Source of the DNA: Plantago ovata
Lineage: Eukaryota; Streptophyta; Magnoliopsida; Lamiales; Plantaginaceae
Assembly: GCA_028274465.1 (NCBI GenBank)
Contig: CM051458.1
Span: 37,238,744-37,302,743, forward strand
DNA length: 64,000 nt
Reading direction: 5' to 3'
The position numbers and the translations under genes are program-made. Each line of letters opens with the position of its first letter. Position 1 is the stretch's first letter. The notes under the pieces were generated by a model, which saw only the letters and a list, made by a program, of their open reading frames with translations, was not told where the DNA came from and did not search any database. Shown one piece after another: positions 12,253 through 23,607 of the stretch.

Positions 12253-13451
12253 TGATGAACCGGAATTTGTCAAATTCAAATTAATCAAATAAATTTGTTT
12301 AAAGCCAAAGGCAATTCACAACTACAACGAAAACCGTAGTGTAGCAGTAAAATAACCTCGAGTGTCGATCTCTAAGGACTATAACTAGCTTTATCTAATT
12401 TAACATAAACTATAAACTCAACAAACGACTTAACACAGGTTTTTCTTATCAAGATAATGGAAGTTAGTGATAGTATGATCATTCAAAGCATAGTGGGTTA
12501 ATATCATGCATGAAGTACCCGATCGTTTTGCATAGAGATCTTTGATCATGAATTGTCCAATGTGTTCCGTTTTATTCAACACTACGAAGATAGAGGGCTT
12601 AGATAGATCAAAGAAATAAAGCAATAACTCAAAGTCTGATTCGCATTACCGCCATCATGCACAATTAAGAACCCTCGCTAAGAAATCACATACTATCACC
12701 AACGATAGATTTAGCTACTCATAGATGTCATGCAATCAACAGAAATCATAGCAAGATTGAATGAAAACATGTTGAAAGATATATAAATATAAATAGAAAA
12801 ATTGTGAGATACAATGTTACCGAAGGTTGTCAATCTCCGAAGAATCGCGATCTCACAAGCTCCAAATTGATAAGAAAAAGTGTCTCCTATGCTAAGAATT
12901 CCCAGAACAGGCTCTGGAGAATTCCTACCTAAAACTAATGAGAAAGGTATGAAAAAAGGTCTGAGAAAGTATGAAAAAACGTAGAGAAACAGCAACTATA
13001 TATAGGAGTTCGGCAAGCGTGGGCGACCGCCCCACACACCGGGCGAACCGCCTGGTGGGGGGCGAACCGCCCCGCATCCCGAGCGAATTGCCCGGGAGTC
13101 CCAGTCGGCGAGAGACGCGTTTTCGACGCGTTTTTGGATTTCTTTTCCTTTTCGGACTCGGTTTTTGCCTTCTAGTGACCTTTAAGCCTTCAAACTCGAC
13201 CCCTAGACTTCAAATCCCATCCGGAATCTTCTAGATACTCCAAAAATGTCCTCGGAACACTGATTCTTCATTCTCTTCAATATAATTACCCGGAAAACCA
13301 CATTTTTCACCTAAAACCTGTAAAATTCAAACTAAAGGGAAACGTGACACTATTCTAATAAAATGCACTATAATATAGCTAAATTAACATAGAGGATAGC
13401 AAAAATAGGTGAAAAAAGACTCGAATGAAGGTGTAAAATACACGTTCATCA
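12253..13451 (-). repeat. LTR 1 of the Gypsy-like element
   Basis: 1199 bp, nearly identical to 16863-18061. It contains CG-rich hairpins at about 13015-13105 and no coding region. Confidence 0.88.
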
Positions 13452-14039
13452 AACTCTCCAAACCGAACCTTTGCTTGTCCTCAAGCAACTAAGTTAGACT
13501 CTAATGCAAAACACAATGCAACACAAAAATTGGAGTCTCATGCCAAATGAAATGAACTAATCTATTGAATCTATCAAAGAACTTATGAACAAAACCATGC
13601 AAATCATAACATGGATATTGGTTGAAGAATGTCTCGATTGACTCATACATCTTCACATATGCACTTATCTCAAACAAGATAGTCTCTCGTAACATTCTCT
13701 ACCTGGACCTAGTCAGTGACGACGTAATGAAACATGTTAAAATACGAACGGTTGTCCCGTGCCTATGAAACTGAGGACTTACTGTTGTTCACCAAGTTAA
13801 GACTTTTCCCCAAATAGGTCGAACCAATACTGGCTCTCATCAAACGAAGGAGGGTTCCCTAAAAACGATAACACTCCCCTATTCTACCCATCTCTCAAGC
13901 AAAGCCTTAAGCTATTCAACACTTCCTGAATGGCAGGACGAGGGTGCTCTAGAACAGATGACACTCAAAAGAACAAAAGATAAAAGATTACAACTCGATT
14001 ATGAACATTACATGAATTGAAAAACGAGACACAACACTT

Positions 14040-14182
14040 TGCTAAACTGCTTTTTGGCTTTTTTTTTTTGGACCCTTCATTGCTTTTTTTGGGGTCTTTT
14101 CTTTTTTTTTTCTTTTCTAGTTTTTTTCTTTTTTTTCGTGGAATTTTTTTTCTTTTTCTTTTTTTTTTCTTTTTTTTTAGCC
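14040..14182. repeat. Poly-pyrimidine (T-rich) tract
   Basis: About 140 bp of T runs broken by C and G. It gives spurious Lys-rich frames on the minus strand. Confidence 0.9.
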
Positions 14183-14234
14183 AGCAGTAGCACAACGAAA
14201 AAGAAATTACAATGACATAAAAATGACCTCCCCA

Positions 14235-14337
14235 AACCTATTCGAAAGAATAGGTTGGAGTACAAACTTTACGAAAAAGGAAAACAAGTCTAATGATAGC
14301 GTAACCACGTCCCCAAACCTATTCGAAAGAATAGGTT
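14235..14337. repeat. Duplicated hairpin with GAAA loop
   Basis: AACCTATTC-GAAA-GAATAGGTT occurs at 14235-14256 and 14316-14337 as a perfect 9-bp stem. CCCC or a similar run precedes each copy. Confidence 0.85.
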
Positions 14338-15451
14338 GCAAACAAAGGATCACACAATCTCACACTACCTCCTTCCTAGGCATTTAGCAATCTCAAAGCA
14401 AGGTGAAGACTTGTTGCCTCTTAGGTACATAATTATTCGGGAAAACAACCAAAAGATCCTAACATGCATCATTCTATTATAAAGGCCTTCGTGAACCGCA
14501 GTAGAGAAAACACCACTAAGTGATGTCGAGACTACCAAGCTTAACTAAGTGCAATCATAAATGTGACAAGCCAAGCGAGAGACACTCAAACAAACAAATT
14601 CATAGAGATGAAGCATACGATTAAGGACATAGCTAGTTAATCTACCCAATAAAATAGTTCAAAAAATTTGGCAATAAACTCCACATTAAACATGCAAAAC
14701 TATACTAGGATGAATGTAGTGTATGAAACTAAATACTAAGAAAGCGGTAAACGTGCAAATGCAAATGTAAACAAAAGAATTCACGAGTTTATTATAAGCA
14801 AGACAAGTATAGAGATAGTAAGCGATACCCCCCCCTCAAACCTGAACGTCGTCGCTCGTCCCGAACGTCGAAAGTGGATTTAAGGTGAGAGCTAACTTGT
14901 ACCTGTAACCTATATGACTCAAGGAAACTCGTGAGAAACCAAAACGGACGATAAAAGAGGTAAAAAGATCAATAATTTAGCATAATAGGAGAAAAATGGG
15001 GTTCCGAACGAAAATCCGGACCCCCGGGTTTCTGAACACCCGGGGCGAACCACCCTAGGTGGGGTCGATTCGCCTGGGGCGTCCAGAATGTCCCAGGCGG
15101 CCTGGTTTTGCCAGGCGAATCGCCCCACATGGGGGGCGGTTCCCCGGCATCTCCAGACTCCTGGAGACGCCTTTTTCCTCCCAAAACGCAAAATTATCAT
15201 CTTAAAACCTATTTTATCACAAAAAACACACGAAAAATAAATATGCATGCAATGCAAGAAAGCGATAAAACTAAACTACATGCAACCATTACCACTAATG
15301 TTATCCATTATCAAATGGAAACGAATCTTATGCATTCGTTCCATTACTCCTCGCATCTTGGGAACCACATCCTTGGCTCCTCTCCGTATCTGCTCAAGCA
15401 AGTCCATGATTCCCTGAAAATTAAAATTAACAAAACCAACAAAAACAAAAT

Positions 15452-16140
15452 CTACGAAATAACTAAGGGAATCAGATGCAAAATAAAAAGAGAAAAGAGG
15501 ATCAAAACTCCTTTGGAACTCATAGGTGGGTGCTTGGACCAGAACGTAGGAGTCAAGATCAAGAGTATCTGCCGCAATTGATTAGAGACACCAAAATCTT
15601 CAGAGATTGGCTCCTCGACCTCAACACAACTCACGCCATCACCTTCTGACTCAAGTGAAGCAATGGATTCAGTTATCACCTCCTCCATGACTTCCTCTTG
15701 ACCAACAACCTCGACACCCGTAAGTAAGGACGTGGAATCCAAGCTAAGCATTGAGGAGACTTCATCAATGGATTCTTCTCCACATTCCTCTTCATCGGCA
15801 ATGTCGATTTCTGGTGGCTGACTACTGAAGCGAGACGTCCATGCCCTTGACCCGGGAGGTGAGTCCCTATCCCAATGTTTCAGAAACTTACTGGTTATTT
15901 CACCCCAAGTGCGCAACGATTTTTCTGGCGGGATTCTGAGCCATCTTCGAGCGTACCCTTTCAAGGCTCCCATAAATCCTCTCATACAAAGTTGCTCATG
16001 TGATAAAATAACCCCCTCCTCATTCTCACGAGGTATCCTCAACACTCCTTCCTCGTACGTGTCTAAGAACCCTCTTGGATCATCACCCATTGAAAACGTG
16101 GAGAGAATGGAGTAGTACGAAGGATCAAAGTCATAATTCC
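15452..16140 (-). pseudogene. Gypsy-type gag fragment
   Basis: On the minus strand just after the PBS, the frame reads NYDFDPSYYSILSTFS, then MGDDPRGFLDTYEEG, CMRGFMGALKGYARRWLRIP and SLRTWGEITSKFLKHW, followed by an acidic tail. The pattern L-G-A-W-P-I-W-L-F matches the Retrotrans_gag domain of plant Gypsy elements, here shortened. The first in-frame ATG is at 16090, but homology starts about 16 codons upstream. No zinc knuckle, protease or RT follows, so the element depends on a partner or is dead. Confidence 0.65.
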
Positions 16141-16151
16141 TGCAATCGTCG

Positions 16152-16169
16152 TCCCCGGCAACGACGCCA
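16152..16169 (-). other. PBS 1, tRNA-Asp type
   Basis: On the minus strand it reads TGGCGTCGTTGCCGGGGA, three bases from the edge of the truncated LTR (16173). It has one change from the TGGCGCC form common in plant Gypsy elements. Confidence 0.8.
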
Positions 16170-16172
16170 ATT

Positions 16173-16483
16173 TGATGAACCGGAATTTGTCAGATTCAAA
16201 TTAATCAAATAAATTTGTTTTTAGCCAAAGGCAATTCACAACTACAACGAAAACCGTCGTGTAGCAGTAAAATAACCTCGAGTGTCGATCTCTAAGGACT
16301 ATAACTAGCTTTATCTACTTTAACTTAAACTATAAATCAACAAACGACTTAGCACAGGTTTTTCTTATCAAGATAATGGAAGTTAGTGATAGTATGATCA
16401 TTCAAAGCATAGCAGGTTAATAATCATGCATGAAGTACCCGATCGTTTTGCATAGAGATCTTTGATCATGAATTGTCCAATGT
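16173..16483 (-). repeat. Truncated LTR 2
   Basis: The first 311 bp match the other LTRs, then the sequence switches at AATTGTCCAATGT to unrelated leader sequence. Confidence 0.85.
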
Positions 16484-16841
16484 TATGCAAGGCCCTCGAG
16501 GCATCACATACCGGGGCAACGGAGGTTGACTCATCCTTTCATATGACTAGTTTATGCACACGAGGAAACAAGAAACCAAGGAGCAGAATCCACAAAAGAA
16601 AAACAAAAATTTGCAAAGAAAAACACAAAGAGTGCAAACAAACACAATGTAATCAAGAACTTCGAGAGCACAAGCACGCAAGGTAACCAAGATCAGATTA
16701 GATGAATTTTCTGAAAAAGATAGGGGGGAAGAAATAGGGTAAGAAAGTGAGATTTTCTGAGAGCAAACCCCAGAGCCTGTTCTTCTGTAGGGAACTGAAT
16801 GCTGAAAATATAAATAAGCTAAACAGAAAAAAGGAGTATAG

Positions 16842-16859
16842 TCCCCGGCAACGGTGCCA
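16842..16859 (-). other. PBS 2, tRNA-Asp type variant
   Basis: On the minus strand it reads TGGCACCGTTGCCGGGGA, differing from PBS 1 at one base, with the same three-base spacing to the LTR at 16863. The 16484-16841 leader in front of it is unlike the one at 13452-16151. Confidence 0.8.
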
Positions 16860-16862
16860 ATT

Positions 16863-18061
16863 TGATGAACCGGAATTTGTCAGATTCAAATTAATCAAAT
16901 AAATTTGTTTAAAGCCAAAGGCAATTCACAACTACAACGAAAACCGTAGTGTAGCAGTAAAATAACCTCGAGTGTCGATCTCTAAGGACTATAACTAGCT
17001 TTATCTAATTTAACTTAAACTATAAACTCAACAAACGACTTAACACAGGTTTTTCTTATCAAGATAATGGAAGTTAGTGATAGTATCATCATTCAAAGCA
17101 TAGTGGGTTAATAATCATGCATGAAATACCCGATCGTTTTGCATAGAGATCTTTGATCATGAATTGTCCAATGTGTTCCGTTTTATTCAACACTACGAAG
17201 ATAGAGGGCTTAGATAGATCAAAGAAATAAAGCAATAACTCAAAATCTGATTTGCATTACCGCCACCATGCACAATTAAGAACCCTCGCTAAGAAATCAC
17301 ATACTATCACCAACGATAGATTTAGCTACTCATAGATGTCATGCAATCAACAGAAATCATAGCAAGATTGAATGAAAACATGTTGAAAGATATATAAATA
17401 TAAATAGAAAAATTGTGAGATACAATGTTACCGAAGGTTGTCAATCTCCGAAGAATTGCGATCTTACAAGCTCCAAATCGATAAGAAAAAGTGTCTCCTA
17501 TGCTGAGAATTCCCAGAACAGGCTCTGGAGAATTCCTACCTAAAACTAATGAGAAAGGTATGAAAAAAGGTCTGAGAAAGTATGAAAAAACGTAGAGAAA
17601 CAACTATATATAGGAGTTCGGCAAGCGTGGGGCGAGTCGCCCCACACACCGGGCAAACCGCCTGGTGTGGGGCGAACCGCCCCGCATCCCGGGCGAATCG
17701 CCCGGGAGTCCCAGTCGGCGAGAGACGCATTTTCGACGCGTTTTTGGATTTCTTTTCCTTTTCGGACTCGGTTTTTGCCTTCTAGTGATCTTTAAGCCTT
17801 CAAAATCGACCCCTAGACTTCAAATCCCATCCAGAATCTTGTAGATACTCCAAAAATGTCCTCGTAACACCGATTCTTCGTTCTCTTCAATATAATTACC
17901 CGGAAAACCACATTTTTCACCTAAAACCTGTAAAATGCAAACTAAAGGGAAACGTGACACTATTCTAATAAAATGCACTATAATATAGCTAAATTAACAT
18001 AGAGGATAGCAAAAATAGGTGAAAAAAGACTCGAATGAAGGTGTAAAATACACGTTCATCA
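16863..18061 (-). repeat. LTR 3 of the Gypsy-like element
   Basis: 1199 bp, ending CGTTCATCA next to the GTTAC duplication. It holds three tight hairpins at 17627-17706: GTGGGGCG-AGT-CGCCCCAC, GGGGCG-AAC-CGCCCC and CCCGGGCG-AAT-CGCCCGGG. Confidence 0.88.
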
Positions 18062-19049
18062 GTTACTAAACGAGCATTAGTACTACCATTGGGAGAGGAA
18101 TGTTTAAGAACCTTTTCGAAGTTGTGTTTGCTCATCCTCATAGGTGTGGATTTGCTTCAATTGTATCCTTATGTTCTAGAGGTTGATGCCACATATGCAA
18201 CAAACCGATACAACATGCCATTGGTGGAAGTGATTGGGTAATTACCGACGGGCAAGAATTTCCATGTAGCATTTGGATTCATGAGCAATGAACAGGAGAC
18301 TAGCTACGTTTGGATGATGGAACAACTGGTGATGTTATTTAGTGGTGTTCAACTGCCAGGTGTTATTGTTATAGATAGAGAGTTGTCCCTCATGAATAGC
18401 ATTCGTGAAGTTTATCCAAGTGCTACCAACCTACTTTGTAAAAGACACATTGCCATGGACGTACAACAAAATCATGCAAAGATATTACATAGTAAGGAAT
18501 GGGAAAATGCTATTCGGTCGAGGTTGATGAAGGTTGTCAATGCAGAAACTATAGAGGATTACAATCAGAAGTTGGAGGAGCTACTCGATGCTTGGAGTTG
18601 GTTACCGGGGTTCAAAGACTATCTCATGAATACATGGTTGGATCCGTATCGAGAAACGTTTGTGATGCATTGGACGAATTAACATTTACATCTTGGAGCT
18701 CAAACTTCAAACATGTATCCTTCTAAACTATACAAAAAAGAAAAAAAATAAATACCCTCATTGTTTTTATTTTGAATTGTATAAGTTAGTTTTTGAAAAA
18801 CTAAAAAAAAAAAAGAATGAAATAATGAATGAAAGAAATAAAGGATTGGTGCATGTTTGACCCGTTATGTTTTTTTTTTAAATTATAGGGTTGAGAGTGC
18901 ACATAATCAGTTCAAGAAATGGTTAGGTAACGCAAGGTGCAACTTTCCTACACTTTTCGGAAAGGTACATGAGATGGATGAAAATGTTCAAAATATAAAC
19001 TGGACTAAATGGTTCGTTTCAAAATACATAGACAACTTACATCATCAAC

Positions 19050-20612
19050 CGTCAGAGAATCCAACAACTTCCTGTTATGATTGAGTAACTCGCTATGATC
19101 ATGGGACTGCACCTTAGTTGGTAACCACCTTCTCGCATAAGGTTCAGAAATGTCATACTCTTCTGACTATTCACACGTAAAGTAGGAAAGTACTCGTAAA
19201 TCCATGCCTGGAATGAACATAGATAAAAAAAAAATTAAAAAGGTAAAGAAAAGTACTATAAACTTGTCAACGGAAGTATAAAGTAAACCTGAAGCAACGT
19301 CAAGCATCGTGCTATCCCCTTGCAGTTAGCTCGTGAAGCCTCTCCAAGATGTCTGTACAAGTTGGCCAGTGCAGATGTACCCCATGCATATGACGGAACC
19401 TTGGGTCTTACATTAAAAAACTCCACAAATCCGACATGGAAGAGTTGGCTTGTTTTATCAACAAACAATGTTGTGCCCAAAAGCCATAGCAAATACAATG
19501 TGTATTCACTCGTTGCAAAATGAGGTGTATAGGACTCTAGGGCCTCGAACCTACATCGACCACTCTTCCAACCAATCTTTTCAGCAAACGCTTTATCATT
19601 AGTCTGACCCAACAATTTTGCCATTTCCTTCAACCAATCCTTTTTTGGCATAATAGAAACAACTAGCTTACCCTCAACAGGAATTTTCAGCAAATAAAAG
19701 ACAATGCGTATTTCTACTAAAAGAATGGATGAATTAGGTCGGCTTGGATAGATCCCTCCCTATTGAGCTAACAACTATGGAAAATAAGACATTCTAGAAA
19801 TGGGGAGAAGGTAAATGCCCCTTCTTTAAGCCAGCAGAAATGGACAGTGATGTTCATCTCACCAAATGGTAGGTGAAAGGTGTTAGCCTCAGGCTGCCAT
19901 CTCCCGACAAAGGCCGATATCAAAGGAACATCTAAATGCTCATACATGCAGTCCTTCAAGTGGTATAGCCTATTGTCTTTCACCCAACGATACGCATCAT
20001 GCATCGGATCCTCTCTAATAGACATAGCACCAGATCTGCCCTGCCTGGAAAAACAACGCAAATGATCTCGCACCTATGTAAATGAAACAGGTTAGTTGGT
20101 ATAATATTCAGTAGTATCAACAAAAAAGGAGTTTGACGTCTACAAATATCTAAACATTGACTTACTTCTGTCATATTCCATATGTGAAAAGCAATATGGC
20201 CATTGAATGAAAGCAATAAATCCTTTATCTCAGGCCCTCCATCATCATCAACCCCACCCATCTTACCACCACGGTTACCACCCTCACCATACATGTCTAG
20301 AATAATATCATCATCATCATCCTCAGTTTGGTGTCTTGGCGGGTGCATTAGGCCTTTCCCTTTCTCGTACACATGTCTTGGATTCCCATGGAAGAAAGCC
20401 TCCTTTGCTCGTAACTCATCCGCTCGTACCTCATCCGATGTATACCATTCATCCTTGGAGGAGTTGGCATCCCCTGCGCTCTTTGTTTCATTGGGAGTGG
20501 GTGACCTATGCGCTCTCTTCTCTTCTGCTCGCTTCCGACTCGATTGTGTAATGAGTCTACCTTGGATACGATCAACCGTGGGTTTCCGTTTCCCGCCCGC
20601 ACGATTGTCCAT
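19050..20612 (-). pseudogene. Plant mobile domain (PMD, MAIN-like) gene, 3' truncated
   Basis: The minus strand starts MDNRAGGKRKPTVDRIQGRL (20612) with a basic/acidic low-complexity N-terminus up to about 20164. After an intron (GTAAGTC donor) comes YHLKDCMYEHLDVPLISAFV and GRWQPEANTFHLPFGEMNIT (19990-19850), the conserved start of the plant mobile domain. The next block, 19680-19270, has LYLLWLLGTTLFVDKT, YAWGTSALANLYRHLGEASR and KGIARCLTLLQ. A further exon (19207-19045) reads AWIYEYFPTLRVN and RKLLDSLTVDD before a GTAAGT donor, with a likely frameshift near 19130. The final exons are missing; MULE sequence on the other strand takes over. PMD proteins occur both as host silencing factors (MAIN/MAIL type) and inside transposons; this copy looks transposon-associated. 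Confidence 0.75.
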
Positions 20613-21016
20613 CTACAAGAACTATTTAAAAAAGTTAATCAAAAGCATATGCACCACACACATTACATCAGCCATATTATTCTTTCTTCCTAAGGTAAAT
20701 GCTTTAGATAGATACATATTAATAAAAATATTTTTAAAAAAGAAAGGTTGTACTAAAAGAACTTATAGGGAAGAGCCAACAGAACCTTCAAACAATCTAG
20801 GGTTTATTCTTCCTTATTGAAGTCTTGAATTCTTCTAGTGAAAGCCTCTAGCCAAGGTCGGAAGCCGGGAAGGGCACTTTCTTCCGATCCATTGTATGGA
20901 ATTCACTAGAAATGGATCATAGAATTTTTCTATGATTGGAGTTCGTTGTCATTGAATAGTACTTTCAGGTGTATCCAATAGTTATTGCTTATTTCATCGA
21001 TATTTATATAGGTGAA

Positions 21017-21300
21017 CACTACAAGAAAACAGCCATTTAGCGACGGATCGTTAGATACGGATCCAATCCGTCGCTAACTAGGACGAACTGCGCTCTAAGC
21101 TCAGTTCGTCCTTGGAAGGAGCCAATCCGGCTCCAGATTAGCGACGGATGCGATTTATCCGTCGCTATATTGGCGACGGATAGTCTCATCCGTCACTATA
21201 TGTGTTGACCAAAATCTGATTTACATTAAAAAAATTAATACAAATAAATAAATAAATAGATAGCGACGGATGAGGTCATCCGTCGCTAGATTTTTAAGAC
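21017..21300. repeat. 5' TIR and subterminal repeats of CACTA 2
   Basis: AGCGACGGAT motifs and their complements occur about every 20-60 bp, several as close inverted pairs (for example at 21262-21288). Confidence 0.85.
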
Positions 21301-22257
21301 AGGTCGGGGAGCGTCTTCTTGTCCCCCATTTACCTCCTTTCAAATCCCTAATTTCCCCACCTCTTCTTCTGTCCGATTCCACCACCACCACCGATTGTGT
21401 CACCACCACCCTCCTATTCCTCCACCGGCTTCCCGGAGATAAGTCGTTAGTCACCGCTCTCCTCGGTTTGCAACCACCGCCCTCCACCGTTCGTGTCCAG
21501 CACCACCGTACCGGATTTCTCCGGAGCAACCAACCACCTCGTTATCCTTCTCTGCTCATTCAATTCAAGTTAGCAACTCCTTCTCTGCTCATTCCAGTTA
21601 AGTTTAGTGTTTTCTCAATTTGTGTTTGCTCAATTTTTTTGATTTTTATTGATTTGAGTTGTTAATTTGTGTTCAATCATGTTTCTATAATTAGAGCTGA
21701 ATGTTCTATCTTCAGTGTTTTATGTGTAAATTGTAATTGAAGGGTCTATGATATGATTTAAGTTATGAATTTTAATATTTCTTCTGTTGCTCTGAAATTT
21801 TTTACTTGTATGTGTGTTGCAGTTGAAATCGATTATCGATTATTTAGGGTATGTGGTTTGTTATCTGCTAGAGTTGATTGGGGTTGATAAGGGTATAGAG
21901 TAGGATATAGTGTTTAATAGCAAGAAGATTGGAACAGTTTCTGATATGTGAATTCCCAAGATTTATGAAATGGCATGTGTAATTTTTTTCCTTAGATAGT
22001 AACCTATAATTTAAAATAGGGTAAATTACATTAAACCACCCCACTAGAAACTCATATTACGGATTCTCCCTCGCTAGTTTAACAATTACAGATAGCCCCA
22101 GTCGTCGGAAAAAAGTTGACTTGCCCGTTATTCATTTTTTATTTTTGTCCGGCCAAACATGCCCTTAGCACAAAAATTACAGATTTTTCCTTTTCTTTTT
22201 TTATCTTTTCTTTTTTCTATCTTTTCTCTTTTCTCTTTTTTTTTTTATCTTCTCCTT

Positions 22258-22384
22258 CTCCAAGATGAAAATTCCGGTGCCGGAATTAGTTCCGGCACCG
22301 AAAAATTACAGCTCCGGCAGGAGCTCCGGTCAGCTCCTACCGGAGCTGTTTTAAGCTCCAATCGGAGCTGTTAAAAGCTCCGAT
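22258..22384. repeat. Inner foldback arm made of hairpins
   Basis: Pairs with 22841-22980. Within the arm there are further hairpins: CGGTGCCGGAA-TTAG-TTCCGGCACCG (22275-22300), GGAGCT-GTTTTA-AGCTCC (22342-22359) and ATCGGAGCT-GTTAAA-AGCTCCGAT (22361-22384). Confidence 0.85.
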
Positions 22385-22429
22385 ACTATTTAATTAATAG
22401 AATTTCATTAATTAATTAAAAATGAACCC

Positions 22430-22835
22430 GCCCCCATAATAGACTTTGGATTCGATCCCTTAAAGAAAGAGAATAGATCTTGCATTTTTTCTCTAATTCG
22501 AACACGTTGGCGTGAGCTTAGTCTCGACCTTTGATTGACTTGGTCATGAAGCCATGGACATACCTCTTTTCCATCCCTATTTCTTTGTCATGAAAAGATC
22601 CTTAACCAGAGAGAAGGAGATTGCATGTCAAAGAGCTATGGAGCAAGGCTGGTAGGCAGTGCTATGTAGGGCGTTGGAATACATTTTGGCCTCTATTTCA
22701 CATCGGTGCAGATCACTACCACTAAGACAGGGCACTAACGAGGGACGAACGAAGATCCACGCAACAAAAACATCATGAAGAGGCTTTTGTCCTTGACCAA
22801 CCCGGGGATCCGGTCTACTTTACTATACCGAGTCA
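22430..22835. other. Captured segment, possibly organelle-derived
   Basis: About 400 bp between the foldback arms has a more even base composition than its surroundings, no low-complexity tracts and no long frame. Its texture resembles plant mitochondrial intergenic DNA, but this is an impression without a database match. It does not look like transposon sequence. Confidence 0.35.
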
Positions 22836-23607
22836 CACTCCATCGGAGCTTTTAACAGCTCCGATTGGAGCTTAAAACAGCTCCGGTAGGAGCTGACCGG
22901 AGCTCCTGCCGGAGCTGTAATTTTTTCGGTGCCGGAACTAATTCCGGCACCGGAATTTTCATCTTGGAGAAGGAGAAGATAAGTTTTTTTTTATTTTCTT
23001 TTTATTTTTGGGGCTTTTTCGAAAAAAATTCTTAATTTGGGGTTCTTATAGAATAAATATTAGTTCATCTTGAAATATATATAATTTTTGTGGTTAATGT
23101 GAAATACATTAAAGTTAATTTTGTAAACTAAAATAATTTAGAGGCAAATGTGTAAATAATGTAAACTTAACCTGTTTGTTTCAATTCAAATTCTGAAATT
23201 CCTGCAGGGGTATAAATGTAACTTCCAGCTCTTAATTCGCAAAAAGTCAAGTTCGTGGGGCTATCTGTAATTGTTTTTGTGTAACATCGGGCTACATGTT
23301 ATTGTCTAACTAAGAGGGAAGGATCTGTAATAAAAAAAAATAACAGGGGGGTAGATGTAAATTACCCTTTAAAATATTTGGAAGCACAAATGAACTTTAA
23401 AATATTTGGAAGTGAATATATAAGTGGGTTTATTTCAAACTGGTATATTTGGAAGTGAATATATAAGTAGCTAATTTTACATTTTTGGTATTATGTTATG
23501 TTACGAGTCATGAAGATTGGAAAGCATAAAGTCCAGTGTCGTTTCTTATCAGTGTATACTCAAAATCCATTTATTATTTCTTACGGTTGTTCTTAAACGT
23601 GCAGATC

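Larger units (their letters stand above)
12253..18061 (-). mobile_element. Composite Gypsy-like non-autonomous LTR element
   Basis: The element is flanked by the 5-bp duplication GTTAC (12248-12252 and 18062-18066) and sits in the MULE coding region. It has two full LTRs of equal length (12253-13451 and 16863-18061, 1199 bp, TGATGAACCGG…CGTTCATCA) and a truncated one (16173-16483). Two PBS-like sites (minus strand) match tRNA-Asp-primed plant Gypsy elements. Internal region A (13452-16151) carries a gag relic, a poly-pyrimidine tract and no RT or integrase; internal region B (16484-16841) is a second, different leader. It appears to be a recombinant of two related elements, similar in organisation to TR-GAG/LARD elements. 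Confidence 0.8.
11170..19084 (+). pseudogene. MULE (MuDR-type) transposase pseudogene, split by an LTR element
   Basis: Exon 1 (11170-11220) starts MWFDDDHYDHEHLQYSE with a GTATGG donor; exon 2 starts at 11528 after TTTTCAG. The N-terminal MuDR-type domain reads LFRDMGSFTSREDAIDAIRQ with IYIGCERSG, then KKTECLFQLKLRRSEE, HNHALGDHPNWH and KYVGEMYNSHMAPKHILEHM. One-base frameshifts lie near 11852 (GGAAGTAT, apparently one A short) and near 11970. A composite LTR element occupies 12253-18061. Transposase resumes at 18067: LYPYVLEVDATYATNRYN, a stop at 18240, HVAFGFMSNEQETSYVW and GVIVIDRELSLMNSI (MULE catalytic Asp positions), LLCKRHIAMDVQQNH, and after an intron (about 18715-18890) RVESAHNQFKKWLGNARCNF. 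The SWIM zinc-finger end is absent. I found no terminal inverted repeats. Confidence 0.85.
22018..23368. mobile_element. Foldback element nested in CACTA 2
   Basis: Ends AGGGTAAATTACAT (22018) and its complement ATGTAAATTACCCT (to 23368), flanked by the direct repeat TTAAAAT (22011-22017 and 23369-23375). Long inverted arms match in several blocks: GACAATTACAGATAGCCCC-type sequence near the ends, and a very close inverted block at about 22258-22384 versus 22841-22980. No transposase is present. TIR sequence and arm size suggest a foldback or MULE-like non-autonomous element; the 7-bp flanking repeat is shorter than the 8-11 bp usual for MULEs. Confidence 0.75.

Noticed and set aside
13965..14265. 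Lys-rich frames
   Set aside because: Produced by the T-rich tract of the Gypsy-like element.
20203..20820. 205-codon plus-strand frame
   Set aside because: Antisense shadow of the PMD gene N-terminus, low-complexity Ser/Pro/Leu, no splice or domain support.
21270..21665. 131-codon plus-strand frame in the CACTA leader
   Set aside because: Starts in subterminal repeats and is Pro/Ser/Leu-rich without homology; it could be a 5' UTR. I could not support a protein.
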